The notes under the pieces: model-generated
Database searches by the model: none
What the model was told of the DNA's origin: nothing
What the model saw: the letters and a program-made list of their open reading frames with translations, nothing else
Translations under genes and position numbers: made by a program
From: Sphingomonas_E sp042693015
GTDB lineage: Bacteria; Pseudomonadota; Alphaproteobacteria; Sphingomonadales; Sphingomonadaceae
Length of the DNA: 64,000 nt
Assembly: GCF_042693015.1 (NCBI RefSeq)
Contig: NZ_CP170544.1
Span: forward strand, 4,650,001-4,714,000
Direction of reading: 5' to 3'
In this document: positions 61,853 to 64,000 of the stretch, one piece after another
Layout of the letters: each line of letters starts with the position of its first letter
How positions within the stretch are numbered: the first letter of the stretch is position 1

Positions 61853-61872
61853 ATGTGGGTAATTACCCATAT
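61853..61872. promoter_or_regulatory. lux-box-like palindrome between luxI and the P450
   Basis: A 20-bp inverted repeat (ATGTGGGTAATTACCCATAT) with 14 perfectly palindromic central bases and one mismatched outer pair. It lies 46 bases before the luxI start and 53 bases before the P450 start, so one LuxR dimer could drive both directions. Size and position fit a lux box; the sequence differs from the Vibrio consensus, as is usual outside that group. Confidence 0.8.
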
Positions 61873-61925
61873 GGAGCGAAGGCCGACGCGGAGGGAAAAG
61901 GGAGCGGGAAGCGAAGGAATAGAAG

Positions 61926-63347
61926 ATGCAGTTTGCGGCCGATCTCGGCAGTGCGCCTAGCGCGTATGAACCATCACCGCGCTGGGTGGATCGGCCCCAG
62001 CCGGGCAGCCTTGCATCTGCCGCGGGACTTTCGGAGCTCAGCCATATCCCGGGCCGCGCGGGCCTGCCGCTGGTCGGCATCATGCCCGAAGCGATGCTCA
62101 ATCCCCTGCGGTGGACCGAGCAGATGTACGAGCGGTTCGGGCCGGTGCATCGCTTCTACGCTTGCGGCAGCTGGAACGTGCAGCTCATCGGGCCGGAAGC
62201 CAATGAGCTCGTACTGTTCGATCGACAGAATCTGTTTTCGGCCGAAGGTGGCTGGCATCGCCTGATCGGCGGGCTGTTTCCCGGTGCGCTGCTGCTGAAG
62301 GACGGGGCCGACCATCGGGCCTCGCGCCGCATCCTGGGCGAAGCGTTCAAGCCTGCGCGGGTCGAAGCTTATCAGCGCATCTTTGCGAACGACATCGAGC
62401 GCGCCGTCGAAAGCTGGCAGGGCAAGTCGATCGACATCTATGCCGAGGCGCGGCGGCTGACGCTGAGCATCGCGGTGTCGACTTTCCTGGGTCTCCCCGA
62501 CGATATCCGCGCTCCGTCGATCGTCCGCGCGCTTGCGGACATGGTGGATGGCGTGCTCGCGACCTTCCAATCACCCTGGCTGAGCCCCACCTATGCCCGC
62601 GCAGTGCGCGGCAAGCGGCGGCTGGAAGCGCTGATCGCCGAGCTGATCCGCGATCGGCGCCGCGCGCCGGGCGAAGACATCTTCTCCCGCATCTGCCTGC
62701 TGCGCGACGACGAAGGCGCATTGCTCAGCGAGCATGAGATCCAGGGCGTCACGATCTTCCTGTTGTCGGCCGCGCAGGACACTTTGTCCTCGGCGCTCAC
62801 TTCGACCGCCGATTATCTCGCCCGTTATCCGATATGGGCCGAGCGGCTGCGGAGCGAGGCGGAGGATGCCCGCATCGACGATATCGCGTCGGTGAGCGAG
62901 GTTGCGCTGCCCTTCCATGACATGGTGTTCAAGGAGGCGCTGCGGCTGAATGCGCCGGCGCCGGTGGTGTGGCGTCGTGCGCGTCAGCCTTTTTCGATCT
63001 ATGGTTTCGATATTCCCGCCAACGCGATGGTTGCGGTCAATCCGTTGCTGACCCACCGGCTGGAATCGATCTGGCCCGAACCCGATCGGTTCAACCCGAT
63101 GCGCTTCACCGCAGCGGCCGAAGCGCGGCGGCATCGCTTCGCTTATGTGCCGTTCGGGGGCGGGGTCCACAAATGCCTGGGCATGCATTTCGCCCAGCAG
63201 CAGGCACGGATCTTTATGGTTGCGCTGCTGCGCCGTTCGACGCTTGCGCCCGCGAACGCAATGCCGGTCGCCTGGACGCACTGGCCGAATGCGAAGCCAC
63301 GGGCTCCGCTGGCAATTTCAGTGACCGAAAGAATTCCTGGAAGGTGA
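61926..63347 (+). CDS. Cytochrome P450 divergent from luxI
   Basis: A 473-residue soluble-type bacterial P450 (no membrane anchor). Seen: heme-binding FGGGVHKCLG with Cys C417, ExxR as E337ALR340, an I-helix of the form LSAAQDTLSSAL with D285-T286 (the usual Gly is Ala), and the PERF-type region PEPDRFNPMRF. It oxidises a small hydrophobic molecule, unknown here. The start is ATG at 61926 with GGAA(N)GAAG upstream. Shares the lux-box region with luxI; converges with and overlaps luxR at the 3' end. Redox partners are not in the window. Confidence 0.95.
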   Translation: MQFAADLGSAPSAYEPSPRWVDRPQPGSLASAAGLSELSHIPGRAGLPLVGIMPEAMLNPLRWTEQMYERFGPVHRFYACGSWNVQLIGPEANELVLFDRQNLFSAEGGWHRLIGGLFPGALLLKDGADHRASRRILGEAFKPARVEAYQRIFANDIERAVESWQGKSIDIYAEARRLTLSIAVSTFLGLPDDIRAPSIVRALADMVDGVLATFQSPWLSPTYARAVRGKRRLEALIAELIRDRRRAPGEDIFSRICLLRDDEGALLSEHEIQGVTIFLLSAAQDTLSSALTSTADYLARYPIWAERLRSEAEDARIDDIASVSEVALPFHDMVFKEALRLNAPAPVVWRRARQPFSIYGFDIPANAMVAVNPLLTHRLESIWPEPDRFNPMRFTAAAEARRHRFAYVPFGGGVHKCLGMHFAQQQARIFMVALLRRSTLAPANAMPVAWTHWPNAKPRAPLAISVTERIPGR

Positions 63348-64000
63348 CCTGCGAGGAATAGAGCGCGCGGACCATCAATTGCTGGCGGGTTGCCACGCAA
63401 TATCGACGCTTGGCGCTTTCCATATATTTGTTGACCGTGCCCGGCTTCAGATCGAGCAACTGGCCGATCACGGTGTCGCTTTTTCCCGCAGCCCACAAGA
63501 TCAGGCATTCGCGCTGGCGGTCGGTCAGCGGGGCGTCGAAAACCTCGGGGCCTTCCAACTCGCGACTCAGGCGCCGCGCAGCCTCAAAGGCGAAGCTGGC
63601 GAAGGACTGGAGCACGCCGATCTGTTCGCGCGGGAAATGCTTGCCGTTGGTCACGGTGAAGTGAGTCGAACCAAGATGGTCGCCCGGCAGATGGTTCGGC
63701 ACGACGAAGCCGTCCGACAGGCCGAAACGCGCGATTTCCTCGGCGCGGCGGCGATGTTCGGGCCGTTCGGCGATGATCGAGGCGACATCGTCCCACAGGA
63801 AGCCAGTCGTGCGGCGCTCGCATGCCTTCAGGATCGCATCGTTGCGCCAATTTCCGCGTTCGCGATCTAACGCCACGAGTTCGCGGGGATAATTGCCAAG
63901 CTGCACGAGGCCGGGCTCAGGGACACCAAAGTCCGTGTGATGGGTCATCAGATAACAATCGACGCCGAACTCCGGCAGCGACTGTTCGATCACCTCCTTG
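63214..64000 (-). CDS. luxR: LuxR-family autoinducer-binding regulator (partial)
   Basis: At least 262 residues, running off the window edge at the N-terminus. Seen: an autoinducer-binding domain (PRELVALDRERGNWRNDAILKA, FLWDDVASII, GLSDGFVVPNHLPG) and a C-terminal LuxR/FixJ helix-turn-helix (LTDRQRECLILWAAGKSDTVIGQLLDLKPGTVNKY as read). The usual Pro after the Asp of the ligand site is Ala here, so ligand contacts may differ. A GTG at 63993 could be read as a start but has no spacing from its purine run, so the true start is likely outside. Its last 134 bases overlap the P450 3' end on the other strand. Probably the receptor for this luxI. Confidence 0.9.
   Translation of the reverse strand, partial: KEVIEQSLPEFGVDCYLMTHHTDFGVPEPGLVQLGNYPRELVALDRERGNWRNDAILKACERRTTGFLWDDVASIIAERPEHRRRAEEIARFGLSDGFVVPNHLPGDHLGSTHFTVTNGKHFPREQIGVLQSFASFAFEAARRLSRELEGPEVFDAPLTDRQRECLILWAAGKSDTVIGQLLDLKPGTVNKYMESAKRRYCVATRQQLMVRALYSSQVTFQEFFRSLKLPAEPVASHSASASRRPALRSRAQASNGAAAQP

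Noticed and set aside
61926..63347. Frameshift near the P450 C-terminus suggested by the overlap with luxR
   Set aside because: The heme motif is in frame and the tail ends with a normal P450 beta-strand pattern (PLAISVTERI), so the reading frame looks intact.
63991..63993. GTG at 63993 as the luxR start
   Set aside because: The purine run directly touches the GTG, the frame stays open to the window edge, and the ligand domain would lack its first helix.
1..64000. CRISPR array, prophage, integrase or rRNA operon
   Set aside because: No regularly spaced repeats, phage genes, integrase or rRNA-like sequence seen anywhere in the window.

Overview
The window is high-GC, densely packed DNA from an alphaproteobacterium, most likely a member of the Sphingomonadaceae (Sphingomonas or a close relative). 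Support for this: a complete alphaproteobacterial-style division and cell wall (dcw) cluster with a DAP-type MurE, an argS-SPOR-nagZ-scpAB-tatABC neighbourhood, a PEPxxWA-CTERM protein, and several TonB-dependent receptors of the type abundant in sphingomonads. The organism call is inferred from gene content and protein style, not from a marker gene; no rRNA or tRNA gene was recognised.

Layout. 1-9.4 kb holds mixed housekeeping genes: a hemerythrin-domain protein, purL, a VOC protein, a small lipoprotein, the PEP-CTERM protein, cysK and two uncharacterised membrane proteins. Within it, 1.2-2.4 kb is a non-coding patch with a frameshifted GIY-YIG gene between palindromic repeats. 9.5-28.1 kb is the dcw cluster, mraZ-rsmH-ftsL-ftsI-murE-murF-mraY-murD-ftsW-murG-murC-(63-aa protein)-murB-ddl-ftsQ-ftsA-ftsZ, all on + and mostly joined by 4-base start/stop overlaps. 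28.3-37.9 kb (+) carries two SPOR-domain proteins, a dGTPase-like protein, argS, nagZ, scpA, scpB and the Tat translocase: envelope, chromosome and export functions. 38-46.3 kb is accessory: an entericidin-like peptide, a methyltransferase, a DUF808 membrane protein, and a three-gene minus-strand set of exported proteins (TPR-CHAT peptidase-like, M48 metalloprotease, small secreted protein). 46.5-50.4 kb has a LysR regulator, a BLUF blue-light sensor and a glutarate catabolism pair (CoA-transferase plus glutaryl-CoA dehydrogenase). 50.6-55.4 kb is a tandem pair of closely similar TonB receptors, followed by a truncated hemoglobin and a TetR regulator.

The right end (56.0-64.0 kb) is the most interesting part. 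An acyl-homoserine-lactone synthase gene (luxI) is translationally coupled to a phytanoyl-CoA-dioxygenase-like Fe(II)/2-oxoglutarate oxygenase. A cytochrome P450 is divergent from them. A nearly perfect 20-bp lux-box-like palindrome lies midway between the two starts. A LuxR regulator converges on the P450 and overlaps its 3' end by 134 bp; it is cut by the window edge. Next door is a 1131-residue MFS/acyltransferase/acyl-AMP-ligase fusion (Aas-like) facing a TetR regulator with a paired palindromic operator candidate. My reading is a quorum-sensing locus whose signal synthase is expressed together with two oxygenases, which could modify the signal or a lipid-derived product.

Limits: all assignments come from reading the sequence and family knowledge; no database search was run. 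High GC content creates very long spurious antisense frames, which were left out.
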